Assembly (NCBI GenBank): GCA_020650975.1
Contig: JAIPMN010002300.1
Span: forward strand, 8,915-36,182
Length of the DNA stretch: 27,268 bases
From: Apostichopus californicus
Lineage: Eukaryota > Echinodermata > Holothuroidea > Aspidochirotida > Stichopodidae
Direction: 5' to 3'
The translations under genes and the position numbers were made by a program. Shown piece by piece: positions 18,617 to 26,584 of the stretch (positions are counted from its first letter, which is position 1; each line of letters opens with the position of its first letter). Under the pieces are notes generated by a model, which did not search any database, was not told the DNA's origin, and saw nothing but the letters and a program-made list of their open reading frames with translations.

Positions 18617-21600
18617 CTGCACAGAGGAGACCAGCAAAAGGATTATGAAAAAGGAGCTTGATCCAAACCAAGAAATATTAAAAATAATTAAAAATTAAAA
18701 CTTTGTAATCACAGTAAAGAGATTTAGGATATCTTACATAATCTAACAACACTTAGTACTAACATATAGCCAAGAAACCAAATGGAAAACATTCCAAACT
18801 GTCAGCACTGAGCTATGAAGGTAATTATTACATTATATTCTTAGATCATATCATCTTTCTTTTCTTTATTCCTTTTTTTGGGGGGGGAGGGGGGGCACCT
18901 TTTTTTTTTCTTTTTTTTTATGATAGCGAAATTGTAAACTCTTAGCGATAACTCCTTGACGGTTACAATCAGAACACTGTATGCATAGACTTCTAAGATT
19001 AAATACTGCTTGGTTAAAATATAAGGAGTGATCATGGAACAGTATTTATCCTGTAACAAAATGGAGTGTTAGCTCAGTGGTTAACGCCGGTGCCTTTCAA
19101 TCATAAGGTCCCCGGTTCGAGTCACTCCAAGATTAATGTATGTCGTCCAGTTACAGAGTTGTTAACAATTAACAATTCAGAATCATGGACGTTAAATATG
19201 AATGTAAGAAACTGACTTTGGTCAGCTTGCAGCTTTGATAAGCCAATGAGGCTTCTTCGCGAGTTCCTGCTTGCAGGAGGATCTAATATACATACATATA
19301 TACATATACATACAAAATACCCCCGAGACTCACCAATCCAGACATCGAGACCGGACATCATGCTCCTGATGAAGTTCTGATCATCTGCCGAGAGGATGCT
19401 GACGAGATGACCGTTATACCTGGAAATGAAACAATGACAGCCAAAACATCATTGTTTATGTAGGCAACAATTTAAGAGAAAACAGTCTACTTACTGAAAT
19501 CATTGGGAAGATAAAAATAAAAAAACTGAAAAACTGACATTTACAGAGAGACAATGTGATAACATTACTTAAACTGTTTGTTTCACAAAGAAGAGAGGAG
19601 ATTATAAGCAAAATCCAAGAAAATGATCTTCAACTGATAATTTAACAATTATTATTCAACAAATGCAAGTAGCCTCCAGTAAAAGAGGTCAATCCTTCAA
19701 AGAACTTTCTGAGGGTGAGCAGTAATGCAATTCAACCCATAAAGCTATGCATATCTATGATATCCATGGTATCGAATGAAGCCAATAAAGGAACTGTGGT
19801 CATGTTTAATCACATATTATGTGATAAAAAACTTGGTCATCGCTATAATGATCTGCAATTGCAAGTCAACACTTTGCAAGTCAACAGTGCATAATAAATT
19901 GGGTTTGATTACCACATAGGGTAGTTCTGCCTATCTGATCAAATTTCTTCAATTTACAATCCTTCTTTATTTGGAATGATCTCTGGTTAAGTAGGTACAG
20001 ACAGAACTTTATCATGGACATCGCACTGAGTGAGCACATAACCCCCATTAACAAGAATACCAAGAGTCTATCATCAAAACTGTAAGAAACAGTAGCCTGC
20101 ACGGGATGTCGTCCATACTGATCCAAGCCTGTAACTCCGTTAGGGACACCTTGGTTGATGCGATCTGCCGTGCAGGCTAATCGACCTGCTTATTCCCATA
20201 AGCAGGAAACAACATACTATTGACAGATACTAAATAGATTATAAACATGTCACCGTGACGATATGATCAACAATAGAGGAAGTAATGCAAGCTGCACACA
20301 AGCGAGGCTGTAGATGGGCCAACATCTATCGAATTCCAAGATGACAAAATGCCAGACACTGAAATCAAGGTATTAATGAACAAGAGCGGCCAAAGAGAGC
20401 TTGGCACATGATTAAAAGTTGTCTCTGAAAACATTTCCCAATGTAAATGGCTCCCCCTATACCCCATACATACCCCCCCCACCCAAGGAACCCCTCCTTC
20501 CTTTCTTTCTTTGCTTCACCAAGTGACTTTTCTTGACCTAAAGATTTGTCAACGGAGAATGTCACTATCGATGTTATATAAATAACCCACGTCAAATAGT
20601 TGAGTGATACGAAAACATTTGTATCAATCTTGAGCCAACATAAAAGCAATCGGTTGATGATTTGGAATAAAAGACATGACCTGGAATGTTTAAAAGTTAC
20701 AGCTGGTGTGTTACCCCTGCACTTCCCTTCCCCATTGCAACGAGACTTACTTTTACACGATAATATCTTATTACCTGAATTCTACATAAACTAACAAACT
20801 TTTGCACAGCCTATTTCAAAGCCATGAAAATGAATATAATCTTCAATTTTCTGTTATTTACCTTTCCCCACATCGTCTCTGAGCTCTGTCCCAGGTCCTT
20901 GCCGAGTTTGATAGCATGTAACACCTCTGCTGGTGAAATATCCAACCTGTAAATGGAAGTGACAAAAAAAAAGAATTACAGGGCAGGATGAAAGGTATGT
21001 TTAGGGAATATAGGACAATGCTTGAGGACAATGCTTTGAGGACAATGCCTTGAGGACAATGCCTTGAGGACAATGCCTTGAGGACAATGCCTTGAGGACA
21101 ATGCCTTGAGGACAATGCTTTACATTAACGTACCTTCTTCGCACCTGCCTTCAGCCTCGGGCTCAGAATCTGACGAGAGGACTGATACTTTCTGCCAGCT
21201 TGCACCGTCACACATGAAATAACTTCCTGTTAGATGATGGAGACGTACTTCACCCTCGTTTAGAGCTGAACAGGGCAGCACCTTGGCAATCTGAGAAAAT
21301 GTTTTGAAAAATAATAAAATTATTCTCTATATATATATATATTTATATATATATATACATATATATACAGGTAGGTGAGAACTAGTTGAGACTGGTGGAA
21401 CACTAGTAGCTGGTACTCAGAGTTTGAAGCGTTGAGCGATCATCAGACAACTCTGTGCAAAGATAGACGCCAATCAACCAAAGGTATATATATATATTTA
21501 TATATACATTATTTCTTTTGTGAAAGATTTAATGTTTAATGAAGAAATATGTTGTGTATAATGATATCTAATATTTAATGGGAACATCCAAGCCCAGCAA

Positions 21601-24600
21601 AAAAAGAACTTCACCAAAGTTTTGTTCAAACCTGTGACATCTTAAAGGAGGACCTTCTATATATCGTTTTTTTTCCTCCTTTGGAGTATTCACAAATTAT
21701 TCATGTGTTTCAAAAGGGCCCAATCATAATTACCAATATAATTCAGTATTTCTGTAGTGCCTTAATTCTCTACATGACTGATGTCACGTCTTTTGGCGCA
21801 AAACTCAGAATTATCCCAAAATGCCTTTACAGGGGTTAGTGCATTTGAGGGTACAAATTCTCTGACCATCAAATAGGTTTGAACAGCATAAAAAATAACG
21901 AGTTACTTTACTGCATATTATGCCATGGCAGGTATTTGAAATCTTCAAAATGTTTATTCTGTAGTATAACAGGTAATGACAAATCCCTTGGCTTGTGTTT
22001 TCTATATATAGAAGCGTAGCAATCGCAGAGAATTCTGCAAGTATACTAATACTAATATACTTCGTGGATACAAAAACTACCGTACATAAAGGCTTAGATG
22101 TGTGAGCCGATTGCTTTGAAGTTAAAAACGGCTGAATTTGACAGCTAGGTTCAAAATGATATTAAATTGACAGCAGGGATGACTATATCTCAATGTTAGA
22201 ATGTTCAAACCATCCAAATTCACAAATAGTATCAAGCTGTTTTTTTGTGTTCTTCTTTCCCACGTTGGTTGTAAATCTCGGTCGTTCGAGTATACGTTTG
22301 TGAAAAACAACTAAAAAAACTTATATATGGAGTGTTAGCTCAGTTGTTAACTCCGGTGCCTTCCAATCATAAGGTCCCCGGTTCGACTCACTCCAAGATT
22401 AATGTATGTCGTCCAGTTACAGAGTTGTTGACAATTGACAATTCATAATCATGGACGTTAAATATGAATCTAAGAGACTGACTTCGGTCAGCTTGCGGCT
22501 TTGATAAGCCAATGAGGCTTCTTCGCGAGTTCCTGCTTGCAGGAGGATCTACAATACAATACAATACTATACAATACATACATATATGATTGTACTGGAT
22601 GGACAATGCTACATCAGATGATTAATCTCCTTGAATATTCTCATCCAATTTATCTCCTCAATTAAAATGAACGAGGGCTTACCCAGGCCGGATCTGAAGA
22701 CTCCCTCTCTGGTAGAAACTGCGACGGATCAGCGCCGTCTGAGGAAGAGCTAAATTCTCCGTCGGGCCTGGAAGGTTGTTCTTGCCTTCCATGAACCACA
22801 GAGGGTGCAAAGATGTGATCAGGAACCTACGAAAAGTGTGATATTTGTTATAAAATTAGGAAAGGATTGTTCATAGGGATGAAATTACGATTAAGCTGTA
22901 AAAAGATGAAATGAAAGTCTCAGTATCGTAGTGGTATTCTAAGTCCACTCCCGCATGAGAGATTTGTGATTTTATCTATGTGAAGTTGTCAAAATTTATA
23001 TCAAAATATATTTAAAAAATTGACACTCTAGCTTAAGTAAAGCTGTAGGATACAAGCGTCTACAATTATTAGTTTATCACTTCCCACTTCTAACAGCTTC
23101 GTCACTTACTAAGATGAAACAGCATTTAATTTTAAACAGTGTCGTATTGAAGCTCTAAGAAAGGTATAGATAAAGTGCAATAATATGTTGAGGGGCTGAG
23201 CTGATTTGCAATGATAACGACACCAAGGCACGATTAAGAGGTCAACTTACAAACACCTTTGTACCACCCTGAAACACACCATGACGATCATTGCAGAATT
23301 ATGCACATGATATTGAAATATACAGTCATACATATATATGGAAGAGGTCAACTAAAATAGCAGATTAATGTTTCCATTTGGATTTTAAAAGTGGGGGGTA
23401 TTTCTCCTCCTCTTCTCCCTTCTTGAGAATGTTGAACCAGCGGTCCAATCCCCTCCCTTATCCCCAGTGGAGGAGCTAGGGGTATTGGTCAGGGGGGGGC
23501 GAGAATGGTCTGTAGGGGCGCTTTCGACACTATCTAAGCGGAGCGCCACCATTGGTTGGCGCGGAGCGAACAGAAATTTTTTGAGTAAAGATACACTCTA
23601 GATCGCCGGAAATGACCCTTTCCGGGCCTTGCTAATTTGCAGATAAACGAAGAATAAATAGGTGTCGTCGCCATTTTGTCAGAAAATTACACCAACAAAA
23701 TGTGACAAATGTCAATAGGTGGATGAGAGCGCAATAAAAAAGTCAATAATCGCAAATAAGTAAAAAGTGGTAAAAAGCTGAAAAGGGCGCCAGCAGTCCA
23801 TTTGAGTCCGTCAGGGGGGGCATCGGCCCCCCCTGACTGTATGGACGCTCCGCTACTGCTTATCCCTTCCTACAACAATTAAAGTACTGATGGTACTGTA
23901 GGTAGCTTATGTCTTGTCAAATTACTGTGTAGCTACAAGTTAATTATGGCCGAAGACAATAGACAAGGTTTAATCTCATCCTGAGACCCCTCCCCCCACC
24001 CCCCCCCCACATCCCATCCCCCAAAAATCCTTCATATTTCAGAGACTGAGGATTAAGTTGATGATGCTTTGCTTCCTCATCTTTTCAGCTGTGTTACAGA
24101 TAAATCACACAAACTGCTTTTATTGGTATCCCCTCACTTGCCCCCTCCCCATCCCCCTGACCCCCATGCATGACCTTTTAACCTTAGAACCACTGAAGGG
24201 CATCTGTGCTCACATGTATTCCAGATCTAGACAAATAATGCCATATTGAAACATGCCATTCTACCTATGGCTTGCATAACCCTTTAAAAGACCACAAAAT
24301 GTTTCAAGAGAGAGATAAAACTGATCTGTTGTACAAATATACATCCTGAAAGAAACACCTGGCCTTTTTTGACCTGTGCAAAATTTGACACAACATTAAA
24401 GGATCAGCTGACATTTATACAGGCTCATAAAACACACTCTGGGCAAATACAGAATCAGGTATTGCCCTGCTGCTCTATGCAGGTATTAATCAAATACCAA
24501 GAAAATAAATGGGGTTAAGCTTCTGCTGACAACTTGAGTCTATTCAAAACATCCATGTTGTTTTGCCAACCATTGGATTAAAGAATATGTGTCAAGAACT

Positions 24601-26281
24601 TGGCCCCGATCTTATAAAATAGGTCCCCAGATGGGGCCAAGGAAGGTTGGACATAGTCACCCTAGGATAAAAACTTGGTCACTTTTGGGAGTAAAAGTTA
24701 TCAAAATGATTGTACCCAAACAGCCTTAAATCCTTCAAGCTTGTACGTCATTTTTCAAATATATGTGATTTCCCGGTTAGCTGGTGTGTTCAAATGAGAT
24801 TGCAGTCTTGCAGTCAAGTATGCAGGGCTGTTTAAGGTCTTACATGAACAGGTCAACGGGAACGTTCTCCATGAGAGTGAAATCAGCATACACGTACATG
24901 TATACTAAGGTGACCATATTTTCCTGACTGGAATCAGGGACATTTTGTTTAAGGGGAGGGGGTGTCCCACTCCCCTTTATAAAATTTTCAAGTGCCTAAA
25001 GTGCTTAGATGTAAAATGGTGATACTTAGAAGCACTTTATAAATCAATTTTATTTTAAAAAATGTAGCTTTTTCTTAGATGAAATCCACTTACTTTACGT
25101 GGTTCTTTGAGAGCTTGTGAGTTGCTCATGCTCACACTATAAGTGTCGTTGTGTCGCCGTAGTTGCCAATTATACGGTCGAAAGAGTGCTAGGCTAGATC
25201 GATCTAGCATATTTTAACAGTGTTTCCACTTTACACTGGCCCACCTGAAATATTGGTTCTGCGACTGCACACTTGACTAAATTTTGTGTTTACAAATATT
25301 TTACTAATAATGTGGGATGTTTTCGAAATTCCTGAACATTTTGACGAATCGGGGACATTTCCAGGGACACTTGTTCATTGGGGACAGCACACTGTAATCG
25401 GGGACTGTCCCCGAAAATCGGGGACGTCTGGTCACCTTAATGTATACACATCAGAGGTTGCAAAATGATGCTATTTCAAAGTTGATGAAAAGTATGATAC
25501 ATTCTCTCCCCCCCCCCCTCTACTTTTCCTCCAATTTCACTTTTCTTAATATATTATTTGTATGTTATTTGTATAAAAAATTCTTTTACATTAATACTCC
25601 CCAACACTCATATGTAAATATCATATAATGAGGAATAATATTGATTTGTAAAAATGTATGTACTTGAAAACCCAAGTTGAAATGAGTCAAATCTCACCCC
25701 AGCACTGGATGATGATGATTGGCCGTTACCAGTTCGTCTGTTACCGAACACCTCAAATGATACATCGCTTGGAACATTGTGGCCGTTCGGTGGTGCATCC
25801 CCTCCAAGCGTATGACGCCAAGCAGGATTGTCAAATACATCTTGAAGGTCGGGATTATGAGGTGGAGTATCCCCCTGGTGGCCAAGTGGGGGAAGGTGAC
25901 TCCCGTCGGGCTGTCCAAACGGGTTCTGGTAAAACGGTGGATTTGGGGGACAGCATTCACCTTCGACAGGGATGTCACCGATTGGTCTTTGGTCATAATG
26001 TGGGTTGTATGGGTCAGCAAAGTCTGTGTCCCTGTTAGGGTAAAGGGGTGGTTCAAATGGGGGTTCCAATGGCCCTCTAGAGGGGGTACCTGGTAACTCA
26101 CTATTCTCGTATTGAAAGTCTGGAATGGGTTGGATGTTGACAGGAGGTTGAAAGGGTAGCCTATGTTGGGGATCAGTGGTGTCAGGTAACCCACCATGTG
26201 GCGGTGGTTGACCCCCGTCACAACATCCACCTCCGCCACTATCTCCATCAACTACAACAGGGTTCTCTCCTGCACAATACC
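18414..26281 (-). CDS. secreted-type protein: Pro-rich region, CDG module, C-terminal C-type lectin-like domain (3' part)
   Basis: Minus-strand join 26281-25698, 22826-22683, 21290-21134, 20946-20862, 19419-19334, 18616-18414. All introns are GT..AG and phases agree, giving 418 residues and a TAA stop. Residues 1-194 are Pro/Gly/Asn-rich with CC pairs, ending in a Ser run. Residues 195-242 are Ser/Asp/Pro-rich. About 249-275 form a small module with C..(N)EG and CDG..W. An acidic linker follows, then a long-form C-type lectin-like domain (292-412) with six Cys (292/303, 320/412, 389/403) and the VWIGLND..G.WEW core. The EPN/QPD motif and WND are replaced (KPN, WVDD), so calcium-dependent sugar binding is doubtful; protein binding is as likely. 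The start and any signal peptide are outside the window. I do not recognise a named gene. It converges tail-to-tail with the ADAMTS gene. Confidence 0.88.
18617..19333 (-). other. intron of the lectin-like gene containing SINE copy 1
   Basis: A 717-bp intron, donor at 19333 (G|GTGAGT) and acceptor at 18617. It contains T/G homopolymer tracts (18868-18918) and the SINE at 19063-19311, whose tail lies about 15 bp from the splice donor. Confidence 0.8.
19063..19311 (+). mobile_element. tRNA-derived SINE, copy 1
   Basis: The head is tRNA-like: GGAGTGT...TCACTCC acceptor-type ends, A box TAGCTCAGTGG and B box GGTTCGAGTCA. A 150-bp unrelated body ends in a hairpin (tcctgc tt gcagga) and ggatct, then a TA/CATA tail. 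ACAAAAT at 19056-19062 and 19312-19318 is a 7-bp target duplication. About 95 % identical over 222 bp to the copy at 22329 (11 differences counted). It lies antisense to the host gene. It has no coding capacity and would need LINE machinery in trans. Confidence 0.88.
19334..19419 (-). CDS. lectin-like gene exon: middle of C-type lectin-like domain
   Basis: One base, 28 codons, one base. It reads YNGHLVSILSADDQNF, IRSMMSGLDVWI. G.HLvSI.s..dqnFi........vWIG is the classic second and third CTLD segments. The acceptor is TTTCATTTCCAG and the donor G|GTGAGT. Confidence 0.94.
19881..20185 (-). pseudogene. orphan coding-like segment, unknown family
   Basis: On the minus strand an open frame runs from 20185 to a stop at 19881-19883 with no clear ATG. 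It reads RLACTADRINQGVPNGVTG, LDQYGRHPVQATVSYSFDD, then a hydrophobic stretch (LLVFLLMGVMCSLSAMSMI) and a basic tail. The first 40 residues have balanced composition and a higher GC than the surrounding intron, as in real coding DNA. AG before 20185 and GT at 20060-20059 could be splice sites of a 125-bp exon (phase 2 in, 0 out). This could be an exon relic, a transposon fragment, an alternative exon or chance. I do not recognise a family. Confidence 0.3.
20094..20206. repeat. nested inverted repeats
   Basis: AGCCTGCACGG (20094-20104) and CCGTGCAGGCT (20168-20178) form a perfect 11-bp inverted repeat. CCAAG/CTTGG lies within it. Immediately to the right is a perfect hairpin, CCTGCTTA-TTCCCA-TAAGCAGG (20185-20206). 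The arms overlap the orphan ORF. Confidence 0.75.
20862..20946 (-). CDS. lectin-like gene exon: start of C-type lectin-like domain
   Basis: Two bases, 27 codons, two bases. Joined upstream it reads CEEGWIFHQQRCYMLSN, then ARTWDRAQRRCGE. C..GW......CY......tW..A...C is the standard long-form CTLD N-terminus. The acceptor is CCATTTACAG and the donor AAAG|GTAAAT. Confidence 0.93.
21012..21121. repeat. 14-bp minisatellite, about 8 copies
   Basis: Unit gaggacaatgcctt (plus strand), perfect over most of its length with slight variation at both ends. The right edge is 12 bp from the splice donor at 21133, inside a 187-bp intron, so it makes up over half of that intron. An apparent repeat peptide on the minus strand (CPQGIVLKALSSRH) is a translation of the satellite, not a protein. 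Confidence 0.94.
21134..21290 (-). CDS. lectin-like gene exon: C..NEG..CDG..W module and acidic linker
   Basis: The exon has 52 codons plus one base. It reads IAKVLPCSALNEGEVRL, then GSYFMCDGASWQKV, SSDSEPEAEGRCEE. C....neG.vr.......y.CdG..W is a short two-Cys module of the kind seen in various invertebrate secreted proteins; I know no firm name. The acceptor is TTTTCTCAG and the donor GAAG|GTACGT. Confidence 0.9.
21331..21508. repeat. TA microsatellites flanking a ~115-bp segment
   Basis: Both microsatellites share the interrupted pattern (TA)n-TTTATATATA. The segment between them (about 21369-21484) is non-coding. Read on the minus strand it contains CTGATGA (21446-21440), and a CAAAC with a small hairpin follows (see findings). 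It may be a decayed retroelement end. Confidence 0.6.
22329..22588 (+). mobile_element. tRNA-derived SINE, copy 2
   Basis: Same family, orientation and 222-bp body length as the copy at 19063. The A box is slightly decayed (TAGCTCAGTTG) and the B box is GGTTCGACTCA. The tail is (ACAAT)n followed by CATACATATATG. A target duplication is unclear because the left flank is itself TATATAT. Confidence 0.88.
22683..22826 (-). CDS. lectin-like gene exon: Ser/Asp/Pro-rich linker
   Basis: The exon has 48 codons, phase 0 to 0. It reads VPDHIFAPSVVHGRQEQPS, then FSSSSDGADPSQFLPERES and SDPAW. No domain; low-complexity and hydrophilic, fitting a secreted linker. The acceptor is CTTTTCGTAG and the donor TGG|GTAAGC. 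The in-frame joins on both sides support it. Confidence 0.8.
23251..23268 (-). CDS. possible 18-bp microexon of the lectin-like gene
   Basis: On the minus strand GTGTGTTTCAG precedes 18 bp encoding GGTKVF, followed by the strong donor GTAAGT. Phase is 0 on both sides, like the flanking exons, so inclusion would give SSSAG-GGTKVF-VPDHIF in frame. There is no homology support and the acceptor tract is short. It may be a cassette exon or chance. Confidence 0.3.
23465..23858. mobile_element. non-autonomous hAT-type transposon (394 bp)
   Basis: Perfect 8-bp target duplication CTTATCCC at 23457-23464 and 23859-23866. Terminal inverted repeats start CAGTGGAGGAGC on the left and CAGTAGCGGAGC on the right (10/12 matches), with similarity continuing inward to gtcaggggggg (left, about 23489) and its inverse. 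A G/C-rich hairpin (gtcaggggggg-catcg-gccccccctgac) sits by the right end. The CAGTGG start and 8-bp duplication are typical of hAT elements. No transposase is encoded, so it is a MITE. Confidence 0.9.
24906..25439. mobile_element. non-autonomous hAT-type transposon (534 bp)
   Basis: Perfect 8-bp target duplication ATGTATAC at 24898-24905 and 25440-25447. Both ends start TAAGGTGACCA (11/11 inverted). The right end has repeated GGGGAC/GTCCCC blocks, and a degenerate counterpart (cagggacattttg) lies near the left end. A perfect 16-bp palindrome, gctagatcgatctagc, lies at 25193-25208. Any small frame inside (25286-25468) reads through the inverted repeat and is not a gene. Confidence 0.9.
25698..26281 (-). 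CDS. lectin-like gene exon: Pro/Gly/Asn-rich region with Cys pairs
   Basis: Two bases plus 194 codons without a stop, far longer than the other exons. It begins YCAGENPVVVDGDSGGGGCC, continues DGGQPPPHGG, and includes PLEPPFEPPLYPNRDTD, PVEGECCPPNPPFYQNPFG and GQSSSSSAG at the end. It is a disordered, Pro-rich secreted or matrix-type segment with two CC pairs and no recognised domain. The acceptor is TTCTGCATTCCAG and the donor GGG|GTGAGA. Overlapping frames on both strands are shadows. Confidence 0.85.
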
Positions 26282-26584
26282 CTGGAATGCAGAAGGAAAT
26301 GAAATCATCCTAGTATAGTATACAACATATATATGAATGCAAGCAGCCAACCACACAGTTTGACTGCAAGCAGCAAACAAACAATTTTATATCACTTATC
26401 ATGAAATAAGTAATTTGTAGAATGCCACAAGAAATTTATGAGCGAGCAATACTTTAAGCAACCCTCTCACCACATCTACCGTGGTCGTTTCCATCAATGA
26501 GAAGAAAAATACTACAGCGGCATGGAAGAATTTAAACCAATATGACTTCAATTTACAATAAAGCAAAAGGTCAGCTAAGAATAA
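26282..26584 (-). other. upstream intron of the lectin-like gene
   Basis: Intronic by position. It has a partial tandem (aagcagc.aac.a.aca near 26341-26380) and a possible 41-bp exon at 26471-26511, listed separately. No promoter or start exon was recognised. Confidence 0.5.
26471..26511 (-). CDS. possible small upstream exon of the lectin-like gene
   Basis: On the minus strand a CTGTAG acceptor precedes 41 bp ending at donor GTG|GTGAGA. In the phase required by the next exon it reads IFLLIDGNDHGRC, joining to GYCAGENP with the split Gly. This would create a Cys-rich RCGYC junction. The frame is open, but the acceptor lacks a clear pyrimidine tract and there is no homology support. Confidence 0.25.

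Larger units (their letters stand above)
19420..20861 (-). other. intron of the lectin-like gene with an orphan coding-like ORF
   Basis: A 1.44-kb intron inside the lectin-like domain. Most is AT-rich. The segment at about 19881-20206 has an unusual open frame and nested inverted repeats, listed separately. The exons on either side join cleanly as CGER-YNGHLVS, so the ORF is not expected in the normal mRNA. Confidence 0.7.
21291..22682 (-). other. intron of the lectin-like gene with TA satellites and SINE copy 2
   Basis: A 1.39-kb phase-0 intron. It contains two TA-rich microsatellites (about 21331-21368 and 21485-21508) flanking a ~115-bp segment, then AT-rich DNA, then the second SINE at 22329-22588. 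No exon was recognised. Confidence 0.7.
22827..25697 (-). other. largest intron of the lectin-like gene; two hAT-type elements
   Basis: A 2.87-kb phase-0 intron. It contains the transposons at 23465-23858 and 24906-25439, C-rich/poly-C stretches (23990-24010, 25508-25518), and a possible 18-bp microexon at 23251-23268. The rest is AT-rich and unassigned. Confidence 0.75.

Noticed and set aside
18330-18698. 122-codon plus-strand ORF
   Set aside because: It is the antisense shadow of the C-type lectin-like terminal exon on the minus strand.
19063-19128. A functional tRNA gene
   Set aside because: The acceptor stem has a mismatch, the anticodon loop is 8 nt with no clear anticodon, the B box is off consensus, and a second copy carries the same non-tRNA body: SINE, not tRNA.
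19122-19361. Similar minus-strand ORFs here and at 22388-22606 (shared RNSRRSLIGLSK) as a repeated protein domain
   Set aside because: Both are translations of the reverse strand of the two SINE copies; similarity is at DNA level and extends through the tRNA-like head.
20858-21115. 85-codon minus-strand ORF starting in CPQGIVLKALSSRH repeats as a repeat-containing protein
   Set aside because: The repeat part is the 14-bp minisatellite in an intron; only the last ~28 residues are a real CTLD exon with its own acceptor.
25286-25468. 60-codon plus-strand ORF
   Set aside because: It reads through the right inverted arm of the hAT-type element and into flanking DNA.
25694-26251. 185-codon minus-strand ORF and the plus-strand ORFs at 25658-26096
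   Set aside because: They overlap the Pro-rich exon in other frames. The chosen frame is the one that joins in phase to the exons on the lectin-domain side and shows secreted-protein composition.
873-26281. Functional link between ADAMTS protease and neighbouring lectin-domain gene (protease with its substrate)
   Set aside because: Some ADAMTS enzymes cut lectican proteoglycans, but ADAMTS6/10 are not known for this and convergent neighbours in animal genomes are usually unrelated. No sequence evidence supports the link.
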